Made by a program: the position numbers and the translations under genes
Notes under the pieces: model-generated
The model's database searches: none
What the model saw: the letters and a program-made list of their open reading frames with translations, nothing else
Told to the model about the DNA's origin: nothing
Assembly (NCBI RefSeq): GCF_012033695.1
Contig: NZ_JAAVJI010000010.1
Span: 75,264 to 139,263 of the forward strand
Direction of reading: 5' to 3'
Origin: Pseudomonas quercus
GTDB taxonomy: Bacteria > Pseudomonadota > Gammaproteobacteria > Pseudomonadales > Pseudomonadaceae
DNA: 64,000 nt
Shown here: piece after piece, positions 34,034 to 44,257 of the stretch
Position numbering within the stretch: position 1 is the first letter of the stretch
Layout of the letters: each line of letters begins with the position of its first letter

Positions 34034-36721
34034 ATGAAAAGCCAGCCGGATGCTGCCAATCGTATGGCGGCCGAGGTCGTTACGCAGCTACCGGTGCCCT
34101 CCCGCTTGGGCATGCTGCGTTTCGAGCGGCTGAACGAGCCCAATTGGGCTTTGTTGTATTTGGACCCAAGCTGCGAAAAAGACTTCGGCACGCCCGCCGC
34201 CGAACTCTGTGCACTGGTAGGCGCTCCCTATGCCAGCCTGATGGAACCCGAAGCCCGCTACCAGTTGCATGAGGCCATCGCGGAGCAGCTGGCAGAACGC
34301 CCTCATTACCAAGTGCGCTACGTACTGCATTCATCCCATGGGCCACTGAGTATTCTGGAAGTAGGCGAGCCTTATAAACAGCAAAGCCGCCAGCTCCTCA
34401 GAGGGTACCTGCTGGTCGTAGACGATGTGCCAGGCGGCATGGGAGCGTTTAGCGCGGCTGCCCAAGGCCAGCAGGGTGAGTTGCAGATTGCCCTTGAAGT
34501 GAACCACCGCGCCCAGCGAGAACAGCTTCAGCATCTAGAGCGCGTGCGAGGCCAGCAAGACCTTATCCTGCGCCTGGCCCGCCAGCGTTACAGTACCAAT
34601 GATCCGCTACGTGAAGCGGCTGAGCTGATCACCCGCAGCGCGTGCGATCTCTTTCAGATCGATGGCACCAGCCTCTGGCACCTTGAAGGCCAGCGTCTGG
34701 TGCCTATCCGGGCTTACGAGGCCGCCAGCCACACCTATTTCATGCCAGCGCCCATTGATGCCAGCCGATATGCCGGCTACCTGGACGCCCTGCACCGCAG
34801 CCGTGTGGTAGATCCCAACAATACGGTGGGCGATCCCAGGCCTCGCCACTCGGAACACCAAGACCATCACGGCAAGATGGTTTCAGTGCTGGATGCCAGC
34901 ATACGTGTGGATGGCCAAGTGGTAGGCGTACTGTGCCTTGAGCAAAGTACAGAGCGAACCTGGCAATCGGATGAAATCGCCTTTGCAGGCGAGCTGGCGG
35001 ACCAGTTTGCTCAAGTGATCACCAACCATAACCGCCGTACTGCGGCCAGTGCGCTTCACCTTTTCCAGCGCGCGGTGGAACAGAGCGCCAATGCCTTTCT
35101 GCTGGTCAATTGCGATGGCGTAGTGGAGTACGTGAACCCAAGCTTTGCGGCGATTACCCAGTACACGTCTGATGAAGTGCATGGGCATCGCTTGTCCGAA
35201 CTGCCTGCGCTGGAAAACCTGAACGAACTGTTATTCGACGCACCCTCCAGCCTGGCCAAAAGCAACAGTTGGCAGGGCGAGTTCAAAAGCCGCCGCAAGA
35301 ACCTTGAGCCCTATTGGGGCCAGTTGTCGATCTCCAAGGTATTCAACGACCAGCGACAACTGACTCACTATATCGGCATCTACGAGGACATAACTCAATC
35401 CAAACTGGCGCAGCAGCGTATCGAGCGCCTGGCCTACACAGACAACCTGACCAACCTGGGTAACCGGCCATCATTCATTCGCAGCCTGGATGAACGCTTC
35501 GCCTCGGATGTGGAAACCCCCGTAGCGCTCATGCTCGTGGACATCGACAACTTCAAGCGGATCAACGACAGCCTGGGTCACCAGACCGGTGACAAGCTGT
35601 TGATCAGCCTGGCTCGGCGGCTGCGCAACAGCCTTGACCCTTCTGGCACCCTGGCCCGGTTTGCCAGTAATGAATTTGCGGTATTGCTGGACAATACCGA
35701 CCCTGAAGCCGGGCAGCAGTTGGCGTTGCAGGTACTGAAGACGCTCGACAAGCCCATGTTCGTAGACAACCAGCTTATTAACGTGACGGCCTCGGTAGGC
35801 TTGGCGTGCTCACCTTTGCATGGGCGCGACCCACAAACGCTCATGAAAAACGCAGGCCTTGCTTTGCACAAGGCCAAGGCCAATGGCAAACATCAGGTGC
35901 AGGTGTTTACCGAGGTTTTGAATGCCGAGGCCAGCTACAAGCTGTTTGTGGAGAACAACCTGCGCCGCGCGCTGACCCAGAATGAACTGGAAGTGTTCTA
36001 CCAGCCCAAACTGTGCCTGCGGTCCGGTCGCTTGTTGGGCATGGAAGCCTTGCTACGCTGGAATCATCCTGAAAAGGGCATGATTCGCCCAGACCAGTTC
36101 ATCAGTGTTGCCGAAGAAACGGGCTTGATCATTCCCATTGGAAAGTGGGTGGTTCGCCAGGCCTGCCGCATGAGCAAACACCTGACGGCGGCGGGGTATG
36201 GCCCCTTGCATGTGGCAATCAACTTATCCCCCAAGCAGTTCTCAGACCCGGACCTGGTCGCTTCCATCAGCCAGATCCTCACGGAAGAGCAACTGCCGCC
36301 CAACTTGCTTGAGCTTGAACTGACCGAAGGGCTTTTGCTGGAAGCCACGGAGGACACCCGCTTGCTGCTAGGGCAGCTCAAAGGCCTGGGCCTCTCGTTG
36401 GCCATGGATGATTTCGGTACTGGCTACTCCTCCTTGAGCTACCTGAAAAAATTCCCGATCGACATCATCAAAATCGATCGCAGTTTCATTAACGACATTC
36501 CCACCAGCCAGGATGATATGGAAATCACGTCTGCCGTGATCGCCATGGCCCACAACCTCAAGCTCAAAGTGGTTGCCGAAGGTATTGAAACCGCGGAACA
36601 GCTCAACTTCCTTCGGCGCCATCGCTGTGACGTAGGCCAGGGTTACCTATTCGACCGGCCAATTCCCTCTGCTCGGTTGGTGGAAGCGCTCAAACGCTAC
36701 CCACGTGGCCCGGCAGCCTGA
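34034..36721 (+). CDS. dipA: Cyclic-di-GMP phosphodiesterase DipA (GAF-PAS-degenerate GGDEF-EAL)
   Basis: DipA degrades c-di-GMP and promotes biofilm dispersal in P. aeruginosa, where it lies between aceF and msrA as here. The 895-residue protein has an N-terminal PAS-like part, a GAF domain (about 180-340), a PAS (about 345-460), a GGDEF domain and an EAL domain (about 640-890). The GGDEF site reads ASNEF, so cyclase activity is lost. The EAL domain keeps EALLRW, the Asn of NLSPKQF, ELTEG, MDDFGTGYSSL, the Lys and Asp of IKIDRSF and AEGIETAEQ, so phosphodiesterase activity is expected. No membrane segments are visible. Its own promoter region is repeat-bearing. Confidence 0.93.
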   Translation: MKSQPDAANRMAAEVVTQLPVPSRLGMLRFERLNEPNWALLYLDPSCEKDFGTPAAELCALVGAPYASLMEPEARYQLHEAIAEQLAERPHYQVRYVLHSSHGPLSILEVGEPYKQQSRQLLRGYLLVVDDVPGGMGAFSAAAQGQQGELQIALEVNHRAQREQLQHLERVRGQQDLILRLARQRYSTNDPLREAAELITRSACDLFQIDGTSLWHLEGQRLVPIRAYEAASHTYFMPAPIDASRYAGYLDALHRSRVVDPNNTVGDPRPRHSEHQDHHGKMVSVLDASIRVDGQVVGVLCLEQSTERTWQSDEIAFAGELADQFAQVITNHNRRTAASALHLFQRAVEQSANAFLLVNCDGVVEYVNPSFAAITQYTSDEVHGHRLSELPALENLNELLFDAPSSLAKSNSWQGEFKSRRKNLEPYWGQLSISKVFNDQRQLTHYIGIYEDITQSKLAQQRIERLAYTDNLTNLGNRPSFIRSLDERFASDVETPVALMLVDIDNFKRINDSLGHQTGDKLLISLARRLRNSLDPSGTLARFASNEFAVLLDNTDPEAGQQLALQVLKTLDKPMFVDNQLINVTASVGLACSPLHGRDPQTLMKNAGLALHKAKANGKHQVQVFTEVLNAEASYKLFVENNLRRALTQNELEVFYQPKLCLRSGRLLGMEALLRWNHPEKGMIRPDQFISVAEETGLIIPIGKWVVRQACRMSKHLTAAGYGPLHVAINLSPKQFSDPDLVASISQILTEEQLPPNLLELELTEGLLLEATEDTRLLLGQLKGLGLSLAMDDFGTGYSSLSYLKKFPIDIIKIDRSFINDIPTSQDDMEITSAVIAMAHNLKLKVVAEGIETAEQLNFLRRHRCDVGQGYLFDRPIPSARLVEALKRYPRGPAA

Positions 36722-36780
36722 CAGTCACGCTTGCCTGAGGCAAACTGAGGGTCTGCCATCAAACCATCGCGGAGAAGCTC

Positions 36781-37428
36781 ATGGTCCTGCGCTCTCAGAT
36801 TCTCGTACACAAGAACGACCTTCCTACAGCACAACAGGCCTTGCCCGGCCGCGAAACAGCTATGGCGGTGCCCCCTGAGCATTTTGTGAATGGCCATACG
36901 CTTCAGCCCCCCTTCCCTGCGGAACTGGCTACTGCCTATTTTGGCCTGGGCTGCTTCTGGGGTGCCGAGCGGTGCCTGTGGCAACAGCCGGGCGTCTATA
37001 CCACTGCCGTAGGTTATGCAGGAGGGTTCACCCCTCACCCCACCTATGAAGAAGTCTGCTCGGGCCTCACAGGCCATAGCGAAGTGGTGATGGTGGTCTT
37101 TGACCCCAAGGCAACCCGCTACGAAGACCTGCTGAAGGTATTTTGGGAGTCCCATGACCCTACCCAAGGCATGCGCCAGGGCAACGATAAAGGCACCCAG
37201 TATCGATCGGTGATCTATACCACCAGTGAGGCACAATTGCAGGCAGCCCTGGACAGCAAGGCGGTATTCGAGGCTGAGCTGCTCAAGGCTGGGCTAGCCA
37301 CCATTACGACTGACATTCGGGAAGCGCCTGCTTTCTACTACGCCGAGGGCTATCACCAGCAATACCTGGCAAAAAACCCTCAAGGTTATTGCGGCATCGG
37401 CGGCACGGGCGTGTGCCTGCCAGGTTGA
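36781..37428 (+). CDS. msrA: Peptide methionine sulfoxide reductase MsrA
   Basis: MsrA repairs methionine-S-sulfoxide in proteins. The 215-residue protein has GCFWGAE with the catalytic Cys at position 58, followed by TAVGYAGG, and the C-terminal GYCGIGGTGVCLPG with recycling cysteines. The start ATG lies 59 bases after dipA, so the two may share a transcript. Length is normal for the longer MsrA type, including an N-terminal extension of about 50 residues. It converges on rlmJ. Confidence 0.97.
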   Translation: MVLRSQILVHKNDLPTAQQALPGRETAMAVPPEHFVNGHTLQPPFPAELATAYFGLGCFWGAERCLWQQPGVYTTAVGYAGGFTPHPTYEEVCSGLTGHSEVVMVVFDPKATRYEDLLKVFWESHDPTQGMRQGNDKGTQYRSVIYTTSEAQLQAALDSKAVFEAELLKAGLATITTDIREAPAFYYAEGYHQQYLAKNPQGYCGIGGTGVCLPG

Positions 37429-37434
37429 CATAGG

Positions 37435-38271
37435 TTATTCAGGAATCGGCCAGTCCACTCGCCAGCTTCCACCGCTTTGCCCGAGCAATTGAGCCAGCCA
37501 CGGCAACAAGGTATTCAGCTCTTCTTCCAACCCCCACGGCGGGTTGGCAATGGCCAGGCCAGAGCCATTGAGCCGGGTATCTGTGTCTGCCGGGTGCACA
37601 AACAATTCAGCCTTCAACAACTTGGGGGCGCCTGTGCTGGTTAGCTCCTGGTAGAACCGCCGCATGCCACGCTCGTCCTTGATCGGGTACCACACCACCA
37701 CCACTGTCTGGCGCATCCGGGCAACCGCTTCTTTGATAGCCAACGCGCAGCGTTTCAATTCATCCGGCTGCTCGAAAGGCGGGTCTATCAACACGATCGC
37801 GCGCTTTTGCGGCGTAGGGAGCAAAGCCCTAGGCACGTGCCAGCCCTCGCCCCGATGAACAGCCACGCGGGGGTCGCGCTTCATATTGTCCTTCAGCGCC
37901 AAGCCGTCATCGGGATGCTTTTCATTGAACTGCAGGCTGTCCTGTTGGCGGGCCAGCCGGCGTGCCAGCTCCGGTGAACCAGGGTAATAGCGCAGCTCAC
38001 CCTCCGGGTTCAGCTTGCGCACGATGCGAAGGTAGTCGGCGGCCAGCTCTGGCGGGGCCTCCGCCTGCCAAAGCCGTGCAATGCCTTCAAGGTACTCCCC
38101 TGTCCGGCTCGCCTGGTCGCCTTGAAGGTCGTAGAGGCCAACGCCTGCGTGGGTGTCCAGGTAGGCCAGCGGTTGCTCTTTGCGCGTCATCAGCGCAAAA
38201 AGCCGGCTCAGTACCAGGTGCTTGAAAACGTCGGCATGGTTGCCGGCATGAAAGGCGTGACGGTAGTTCAT
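37435..38271 (-). CDS. rlmJ: 23S rRNA (adenine2030-N6)-methyltransferase RlmJ
   Basis: RlmJ methylates A2030 in 23S rRNA using S-adenosylmethionine. The protein has 278 residues from the ATG at 38271 (MNYRHAFHAGNHADVFKHLV), which is the family's invariant N-terminus; the longer open frame upstream is not used by homologues. VLIDPPFEQ is the DPPF-type catalytic motif for N6-adenine methylation. It lies just before putP on the same strand, separated by 73 bases, an arrangement also found in P. putida. Confidence 0.95.
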   Translation of the reverse strand: MNYRHAFHAGNHADVFKHLVLSRLFALMTRKEQPLAYLDTHAGVGLYDLQGDQASRTGEYLEGIARLWQAEAPPELAADYLRIVRKLNPEGELRYYPGSPELARRLARQQDSLQFNEKHPDDGLALKDNMKRDPRVAVHRGEGWHVPRALLPTPQKRAIVLIDPPFEQPDELKRCALAIKEAVARMRQTVVVVWYPIKDERGMRRFYQELTSTGAPKLLKAELFVHPADTDTRLNGSGLAIANPPWGLEEELNTLLPWLAQLLGQSGGSWRVDWPIPE

Positions 38272-38344
38272 GGATACTCCTGCAGGGTGCCGGAGTTTAC
38301 CGCGCTCTGGCCCCTCAGCCAAAGGCCAAGGAGCCAGGTGGCGA

Positions 38345-39853
38345 TCAGCTGCGCTGGGCGCGCCAGGCCTGATCGGCTGCTGCAAAGCGCTGCTTCACGG
38401 TTTCGCTGGTGTGGGTCAACCGGCTTACCAGCGCAATGGCCGCACAAGCCAGGATAAAACCGGGAATGATTTCATACACCTGGGCCATGAATGCATAGGC
38501 TTCACGTGCGCCTAGCATCTTCCACGCAACCACAGTGGTGGCACCGGTCACGATACCTGCCAGTGCGCCGTAACGGGTCATGCCTTTCCACAGTACCGAG
38601 ATGATCACGACGGGCCCGAATGCCGCACCAAAGCCGGCCCAGGCGTAACTTACCAGGCTCAGCACTCGGCTGTCTGGGTCTGAAGCCAGTGCAATGGCGA
38701 CCAACGCTACCAGCAATACCATCGCACGGCCTACCCAGACCAGCTCACGCTGCGATGCAGATTTACGCAGGAAATGACGGTAGAAATCTTCCGTCAGTGC
38801 ACTGGAGCACACCAGCAACTGGCAGCTCAGGGTGCTCATGACGGCGGCAAGAATGGCCGAGAGCAATACGCCGGCTACCCATGGATTGAACAGAATACGG
38901 GTGATTTCGATAAAGATCCGCTCTGGGTTGGCGGTCACAGCCCCGGCCATTTCAGGGTTGGCCTGGAAGTACCCGATGCCGAAAAAGCCTACTGCACAGG
39001 TGCCGCCCAAACACAGGATCATCCAGGCCATGGAAATACGGCGTGCTTTGGTAATGGATTTCACCGAGTCGGCTGCCATGAACCGCGCCAGGATATGAGG
39101 CTGTCCAAAATAGCCCAGCCCCCAGGCCAGCAGAGACACAATGCCGAGCCACGTAGTACCTCGCAGCATGTCAAAGCTGGCTGGATTTACCGCGTTGATG
39201 TGCATGAACGCAGTGTCCACACCTCCCGTCGCGAGCACTACCACGATAGGCGTAAGGATCAATGCAAACAGCATCAGGGAAGCTTGCACGGTGTCGGTCC
39301 AGCTGACAGCCAGGAAACCGCCTATGAAGGTATAGGCAATGGTGGCGCCAGCGCCTACCCACAAGGCCGTTTCATAGGGCAGGCCGAAGGTGCTTTCAAA
39401 CAGGCGAGCACCTGCCACGATGCCGGAAGCGCAGTAAATAGTGAAAAAGACCAGGATCACAAGTGCAGAAACGACGCGCAGCAAGCCACTGTGGTCATTG
39501 AACCGAGCGGCAAAATAATCGGGCAACGTGAGCGCATCGCCGCTGTATTCGGTATGAATACGCAAGCGGCCTGCCACCAGGCGCCAGTTCAGGTAAGCGC
39601 CTATCACCAAGCCCAAGGCAATCCACCCTTCTGATAGCCCGCTGACATAGATCGCACCCGGCAGGCCCATCAGCAACCATCCGCTCATGTCTGAGGCGCC
39701 TGCGGACAAGGCAGTGACTACCCCACCAAGCCGCCGCCCACCGAGGATGTAATCGGAAAGGTTGCGCGTGGCGCGCCAGGCCAGCAGGCCGATCAGCAGC
39801 ATGACACTGATATAAACAAGGAAAGAAATAAGGGTAGGGTTGCTCAAACTCAT
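38345..39853 (-). CDS. putP: Sodium/proline symporter PutP
   Basis: PutP imports proline with sodium for use as carbon and nitrogen source. The 502-residue protein is a sodium/solute symporter (SSS family) with about 13 membrane helices. ALSAGASDMSGWLLMGLPGA (helix 2) contains the residues that bind sodium and proline in E. coli PutP, and the GLGYFGQPHILARFMA segment is another family landmark. It is read divergently from putA, with PutA-type GTTGCA boxes in between, so it should be induced by proline through PutA. Confidence 0.97.
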   Translation of the reverse strand: MSLSNPTLISFLVYISVMLLIGLLAWRATRNLSDYILGGRRLGGVVTALSAGASDMSGWLLMGLPGAIYVSGLSEGWIALGLVIGAYLNWRLVAGRLRIHTEYSGDALTLPDYFAARFNDHSGLLRVVSALVILVFFTIYCASGIVAGARLFESTFGLPYETALWVGAGATIAYTFIGGFLAVSWTDTVQASLMLFALILTPIVVVLATGGVDTAFMHINAVNPASFDMLRGTTWLGIVSLLAWGLGYFGQPHILARFMAADSVKSITKARRISMAWMILCLGGTCAVGFFGIGYFQANPEMAGAVTANPERIFIEITRILFNPWVAGVLLSAILAAVMSTLSCQLLVCSSALTEDFYRHFLRKSASQRELVWVGRAMVLLVALVAIALASDPDSRVLSLVSYAWAGFGAAFGPVVIISVLWKGMTRYGALAGIVTGATTVVAWKMLGAREAYAFMAQVYEIIPGFILACAAIALVSRLTHTSETVKQRFAAADQAWRAQRS

Positions 39854-40182
39854 TCGGCGGGTCTCATGTCCTTGTTATTGGAGGTGCACCAGGGTTGCAC
39901 CGAGAAGGCGCATCCTAGGGAGTGGTTCACCGACGTTACAAGGCAGGAACGCCAGTTTAGGAATTGTCCTACGTAAAAAACGGAAAAATACGCCAGCCGT
40001 ACCGCTGAAAATAGTGAAGACGCACAAAAACGGTGCGCTTTTAGCTTTTTTCTTAACACGCTACCGCTTGAGAAATAGTTCAATAATTAGGGTTGCACCG
40101 GGTTGCACCCGCCCATGTGCGGGGATAGTCTTGCCCAACGCACAAGCCACGCGACAGTGGCAACCCGATGAGGACAATTAAA
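39854..40182. promoter_or_regulatory. putP-putA control region with three PutA boxes
   Basis: The 329-base divergent gap contains three copies of GTTGCA, all on the plus strand: 39894-39899, 40092-40097 and 40102-40107. GTTGCA is the known binding site of the PutA ribbon-helix-helix domain, which represses put genes without proline. The last two form a ten-base direct repeat, placing PutA dimers one helical turn apart about 80 bases before putA; the first lies about 40 bases before putP. The middle part is AT-rich and likely holds the promoters. Confidence 0.75.
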
Positions 40183-43100
40183 ATGGCGACGACCACCCTT
40201 GGGGTCAAACTTGACGACCCAACTCGCGAACGCTTGAAGACCGCAGCACAGTCCATCGACCGCACGCCGCACTGGCTAATCAAGCAAGCGATCTTCAATT
40301 ACCTTGAAAAGCTCGAGGGTGGAGCATCTCTGACCGAAATCAACGGCGCCGCTGCTAATGCAGGCGATGACGCAGGCGAGGTCCATGCTGACCCAACGCA
40401 CCAGCCTTTCCTGGAGTTCGCTGAAAGCATTCACCCTCAATCGGTACTGCGGGCGGCCATCACCGGTGCCTACCGCCGCCCCGAGCAGGAGGTGGTACCC
40501 ATGCTGTTGGAGCAGGCCCGTTTACCGGCTCCCATGGCGGGCGCTGCCAATAAGCTGGCGGCCACCATTGCAGAAAAGCTTCGCAACCAGAAAAACGCCA
40601 CTGGCCGTGCGGGCCTGGTGCAGGGCTTGCTGCAGGAGTTCTCGCTGTCATCGCAGGAAGGCGTAGCGCTGATGTGCCTGGCCGAGGCGCTGCTGCGCAT
40701 CCCGGACAAAGGCACCCGCGACGCACTGATTCGCGACAAGATCAGCAACGGCAACTGGCAGCCCCATTTGGGTAACAGCAAGTCTCTGTTCGTGAACGCA
40801 GCGACCTGGGGCTTGCTGCTTACCGGCAAACTGGTGTCCACCCATAACGAAGCGGGCCTTACCTCCTCCCTCAGCCGTATCATTGGCAAGCGTGGCGAGC
40901 CCATGATCCGCAAGGGCGTGGACATGGCCATGCGCTTGATGGGCGAGCAGTTCGTTACCGGCGAGACCATTGGCGAAGCCTTGGCCAACGCCAGCAAGTT
41001 CGAAAACAAAGGCTTCCGCTATTCCTATGACATGCTGGGCGAAGCCGCACTGACCGAGCATGATGCCCAGAAGTACTTGGCCTCCTACGAGCAGGCCATT
41101 CATTCCATCGGCAAGGCTTCCCACGGGCGCGGCATCTACGAAGGCCCAGGCATTTCCATCAAACTGTCTGCCCTTCACCCTCGGTACAGCCGCGCCCAGT
41201 ACGACCGCGTGATGGAAGAGCTGTACCCGCGCCTGTTGTCCCTTACCCTGCTGGCCAAGCAATACGATATCGGCCTGAATATCGACGCTGAAGAAGCCGA
41301 CCGCCTGGAGCTGTCCCTGGACCTCCTGGAGCGCCTATGCTTCGAGCCACAACTGGCTGGCTGGAACGGGATTGGCTTCGTGATCCAGGCCTACCAGAAG
41401 CGCTGCCCGTATGTGATCGATTATGTGATCGATCTGGCCCGCCGCAGCCGCCATCGCCTGATGATCCGCCTGGTAAAAGGCGCCTATTGGGACAGCGAAA
41501 TCAAGCGGGCCCAGGTCGAGGGCCTGGAAGGCTACCCGGTGTATACCCGCAAGGTGTACACCGACGTCTCCTACATTGCCTGCGCTCGCAAGCTGCTGTC
41601 GGTCCCTGAAGCGATCTATCCACAATTCGCCACCCACAACGCCCACACCCTGGCGGCCATCTATCAGCTCGCCGGCCAGAACTACTACCCTGGCCAATAT
41701 GAATTCCAATGCCTGCATGGCATGGGCGAGCCGCTGTACGAACAGGTGGTGGGCAAGGTGGCTGATGGCAAGCTGAACCGCCCATGCCGGGTCTATGCAC
41801 CGGTTGGCACCCATGAAACGCTGCTGGCCTACCTGGTACGCCGGCTACTGGAAAACGGCGCAAACACCTCTTTCGTCAACCGTATTGCCGACCACACCAT
41901 TTCCATTCAGGAACTGGTGGCCGACCCTGTGGCAATCATCGAACAGATGGGTACCCAGGAAGGTGCGCTCGGCTTGCCGCACCCGCGTATTCCCCTGCCG
42001 CGCGACCTGTATGGCAGCGAGCGCAGCAACTCGGCAGGTATCGACCTGGCCAACGAACATCGCCTGGCGTCCCTGAGCAGTGCCTTGCTGGCTACGGCCC
42101 ATAACAGCTGGCACGCTGGCCCGATGCTGGGCTGCGAAAGCTCCCAGGCACCGGCTCAGCCTGTTCTCAACCCATCCGACCACCGTGACCTGGTAGGCCA
42201 CGTGCAGGAAGCCGATGTTGCTGACGTGAATGCTGCGCTCCAATGCGCGCTGATCAATGGCCCAATCTGGCAAGCCACGCCGCCTGCCGAGCGCGCGGCG
42301 GTTCTGGAGCGTGCTGCAGACCAGATGGAAGCGCAGATTCAGCCGTTGATGGGCTTGCTAGTACGTGAGGCGGGCAAAACCTTTGCCAACGCCATAGCCG
42401 AAGTGCGTGAAGCGGTGGATTTCCTACGCTACTACGCTGTACAGGCACGCCACGACTTCAACAATGACGACCATCGCCCACTTGGCCCTGTGGTTTGCAT
42501 CAGCCCATGGAACTTCCCGTTGGCCATCTTCACTGGCCAGGTGGCTGCTGCGCTGGCAGCAGGCAACCCAGTACTGGCCAAGCCTGCCGAGCAGACGCCG
42601 CTGGTAGCGGCCCAGGCGGTACGCATCCTGCTGGAAGCCGGCATCCCTGAAGGCGTGCTGCAACTGCTGCCAGGCCGCGGGGAAACCGTGGGTGCGGGCT
42701 TGGTTGGGGACGAACGTGTCAAGGGTGTGATGTTCACCGGCTCTACCGAGGTGGCCCGGTTGCTTCAACGCAACATCGCTGGCCGCCTGGATGCCCAAGG
42801 CCGTCCGATTCCGCTGATTGCCGAAACCGGTGGCCAGAACGCGATGATCGTAGACTCGTCCGCACTCACCGAACAGGTTGTGATCGACGTGGTGTCGTCG
42901 GCGTTCGACAGTGCTGGCCAGCGGTGCTCGGCCCTTCGCGTTCTGTGCTTGCAGGAAGACAGTGCAGACCGGGTGATCGAAATGCTCAAGGGCGCGATGG
43001 CTCAGGCCCGCCTGGGCAACCCTGAACGCCTGGCCGTGGATATCGGCCCGGTGATCGACGCCGAAGCCAAAGCCGGGATCGAAGCGCACATTCAAGGCAT

Positions 43101-44133
43101 GCGCGAAAAAGGCCGCACGGTTTACCAGATGGCTATCACTGATACTGCCGAGTGCCGCCGTGGGACGTTCGTGATGCCAACGTTGATCGAGCTGGAAAGC
43201 TTTGATGAACTCAAGCGCGAGATTTTCGGCCCGGTCCTGCACGTGGTGCGCTACCAGCGCAAAAACCTTGACGCGCTGCTGGCCCAAATCAATGCCTCTG
43301 GCTATGGCCTAACCTTGGGTGTACATACCCGTATCGATGAAACCATCGCCAGGGTCACGGAAACCGTCAACGCCGGCAACATGTACGTTAACCGCAACGT
43401 GGTGGGTGCCGTAGTGGGCGTGCAGCCCTTCGGCGGCGAGGGCCTGTCTGGCACCGGCCCGAAAGCCGGCGGCCCGCTGTACCTGTATCGCCTGCTGTCC
43501 ACCCGCCCAAGCGATGCCGTAAACCGTACCTTCGAGCGTGGCGACACCAGCGCACCGGATAGCCGGGTTCGCGAAGCGTTGCTCAAACCGCTGCATGCCT
43601 TGCAGGCCTGGGCACAAGGTAGTCAACAGGCAACACTGGCTGACGTATGCAGCCAGTACGCGGCCCAGTCTCAAAGCGGCGTATCACGCCTGTTGCCTGG
43701 CCCGACCGGCGAGCGCAACACCTACATGGTGCTCCCTCGTGAACACGTGCTGTGCCTGGCAGACAACGAAGCTGACCTGCTATGCCAAGTGGCGGCGACG
43801 CTGGCCGTTGGTAGCCGCGCCGTGCTGGTAGAGGGCGAGCCTGCCCGTTCAGTGTTCGGCAAGCTGCCTAAAGACGTCCAAGCGCGTGTACAGGTAATCG
43901 CTGACTGGAAGCGGGATGAGGCGGTATTTGACGCTGTCATCCACCACGGTGATTCCGACCAGCTGCGTCAAGTCTGCGAGATCATCGCCAACCGTGGGGG
44001 TGCCATCGTAGGTGTGCAGGGCTTGTCGCAGGGTGAAACCGCCATTGCCTTGGAGCGCTTGGTCATCGAGCGCTCTGTCAGCGTGAACACGGCGGCAGCC
44101 GGCGGCAATGCCAGCTTGATGACCATCGGTTGA
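40183..44133 (+). CDS. putA: Trifunctional PutA: repressor, proline dehydrogenase, P5C dehydrogenase
   Basis: PutA oxidises proline to glutamate and represses its own and the putP promoter. The 1316-residue protein has an N-terminal ribbon-helix-helix DNA-binding domain (1-47, TTLGVKLDDPTRERLKTAA), a FAD proline dehydrogenase barrel (about 260-570), an NAD P5C dehydrogenase domain (about 650-1110, with GQRCSALR and catalytic C915) and a C-terminal domain that covers the substrate channel. I use the ATG at 40183, which has GAGGA eight bases upstream, rather than the in-frame ATG at 40168. A GC-rich stem-loop follows the stop. Confidence 0.98.
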   Translation: MATTTLGVKLDDPTRERLKTAAQSIDRTPHWLIKQAIFNYLEKLEGGASLTEINGAAANAGDDAGEVHADPTHQPFLEFAESIHPQSVLRAAITGAYRRPEQEVVPMLLEQARLPAPMAGAANKLAATIAEKLRNQKNATGRAGLVQGLLQEFSLSSQEGVALMCLAEALLRIPDKGTRDALIRDKISNGNWQPHLGNSKSLFVNAATWGLLLTGKLVSTHNEAGLTSSLSRIIGKRGEPMIRKGVDMAMRLMGEQFVTGETIGEALANASKFENKGFRYSYDMLGEAALTEHDAQKYLASYEQAIHSIGKASHGRGIYEGPGISIKLSALHPRYSRAQYDRVMEELYPRLLSLTLLAKQYDIGLNIDAEEADRLELSLDLLERLCFEPQLAGWNGIGFVIQAYQKRCPYVIDYVIDLARRSRHRLMIRLVKGAYWDSEIKRAQVEGLEGYPVYTRKVYTDVSYIACARKLLSVPEAIYPQFATHNAHTLAAIYQLAGQNYYPGQYEFQCLHGMGEPLYEQVVGKVADGKLNRPCRVYAPVGTHETLLAYLVRRLLENGANTSFVNRIADHTISIQELVADPVAIIEQMGTQEGALGLPHPRIPLPRDLYGSERSNSAGIDLANEHRLASLSSALLATAHNSWHAGPMLGCESSQAPAQPVLNPSDHRDLVGHVQEADVADVNAALQCALINGPIWQATPPAERAAVLERAADQMEAQIQPLMGLLVREAGKTFANAIAEVREAVDFLRYYAVQARHDFNNDDHRPLGPVVCISPWNFPLAIFTGQVAAALAAGNPVLAKPAEQTPLVAAQAVRILLEAGIPEGVLQLLPGRGETVGAGLVGDERVKGVMFTGSTEVARLLQRNIAGRLDAQGRPIPLIAETGGQNAMIVDSSALTEQVVIDVVSSAFDSAGQRCSALRVLCLQEDSADRVIEMLKGAMAQARLGNPERLAVDIGPVIDAEAKAGIEAHIQGMREKGRTVYQMAITDTAECRRGTFVMPTLIELESFDELKREIFGPVLHVVRYQRKNLDALLAQINASGYGLTLGVHTRIDETIARVTETVNAGNMYVNRNVVGAVVGVQPFGGEGLSGTGPKAGGPLYLYRLLSTRPSDAVNRTFERGDTSAPDSRVREALLKPLHALQAWAQGSQQATLADVCSQYAAQSQSGVSRLLPGPTGERNTYMVLPREHVLCLADNEADLLCQVAATLAVGSRAVLVEGEPARSVFGKLPKDVQARVQVIADWKRDEAVFDAVIHHGDSDQLRQVCEIIANRGGAIVGVQGLSQGETAIALERLVIERSVSVNTAAAGGNASLMTIG

Positions 44134-44140
44134 TGTCAAT

Positions 44141-44165
44141 GGCCCCAGGTGCAATGCCTGGGGCC
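44141..44165 (+). terminator. Stem-loop after putA
   Basis: GGCCCCAGG and CCTGGGGCC form a perfect nine-pair stem with a seven-base loop, starting seven bases after the putA stop. No T run follows, so it may be a transcript-end stabiliser or a weak terminator rather than a canonical one. Confidence 0.5.
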
Positions 44166-44257
44166 AGTGGCTCATACCGGGCAGGGAATATCTACCACCA
44201 TCATCAGCTGCGCATCCCGGTTAATAGTGCTTCCTTGAACTGCATGGAGCACTCACG

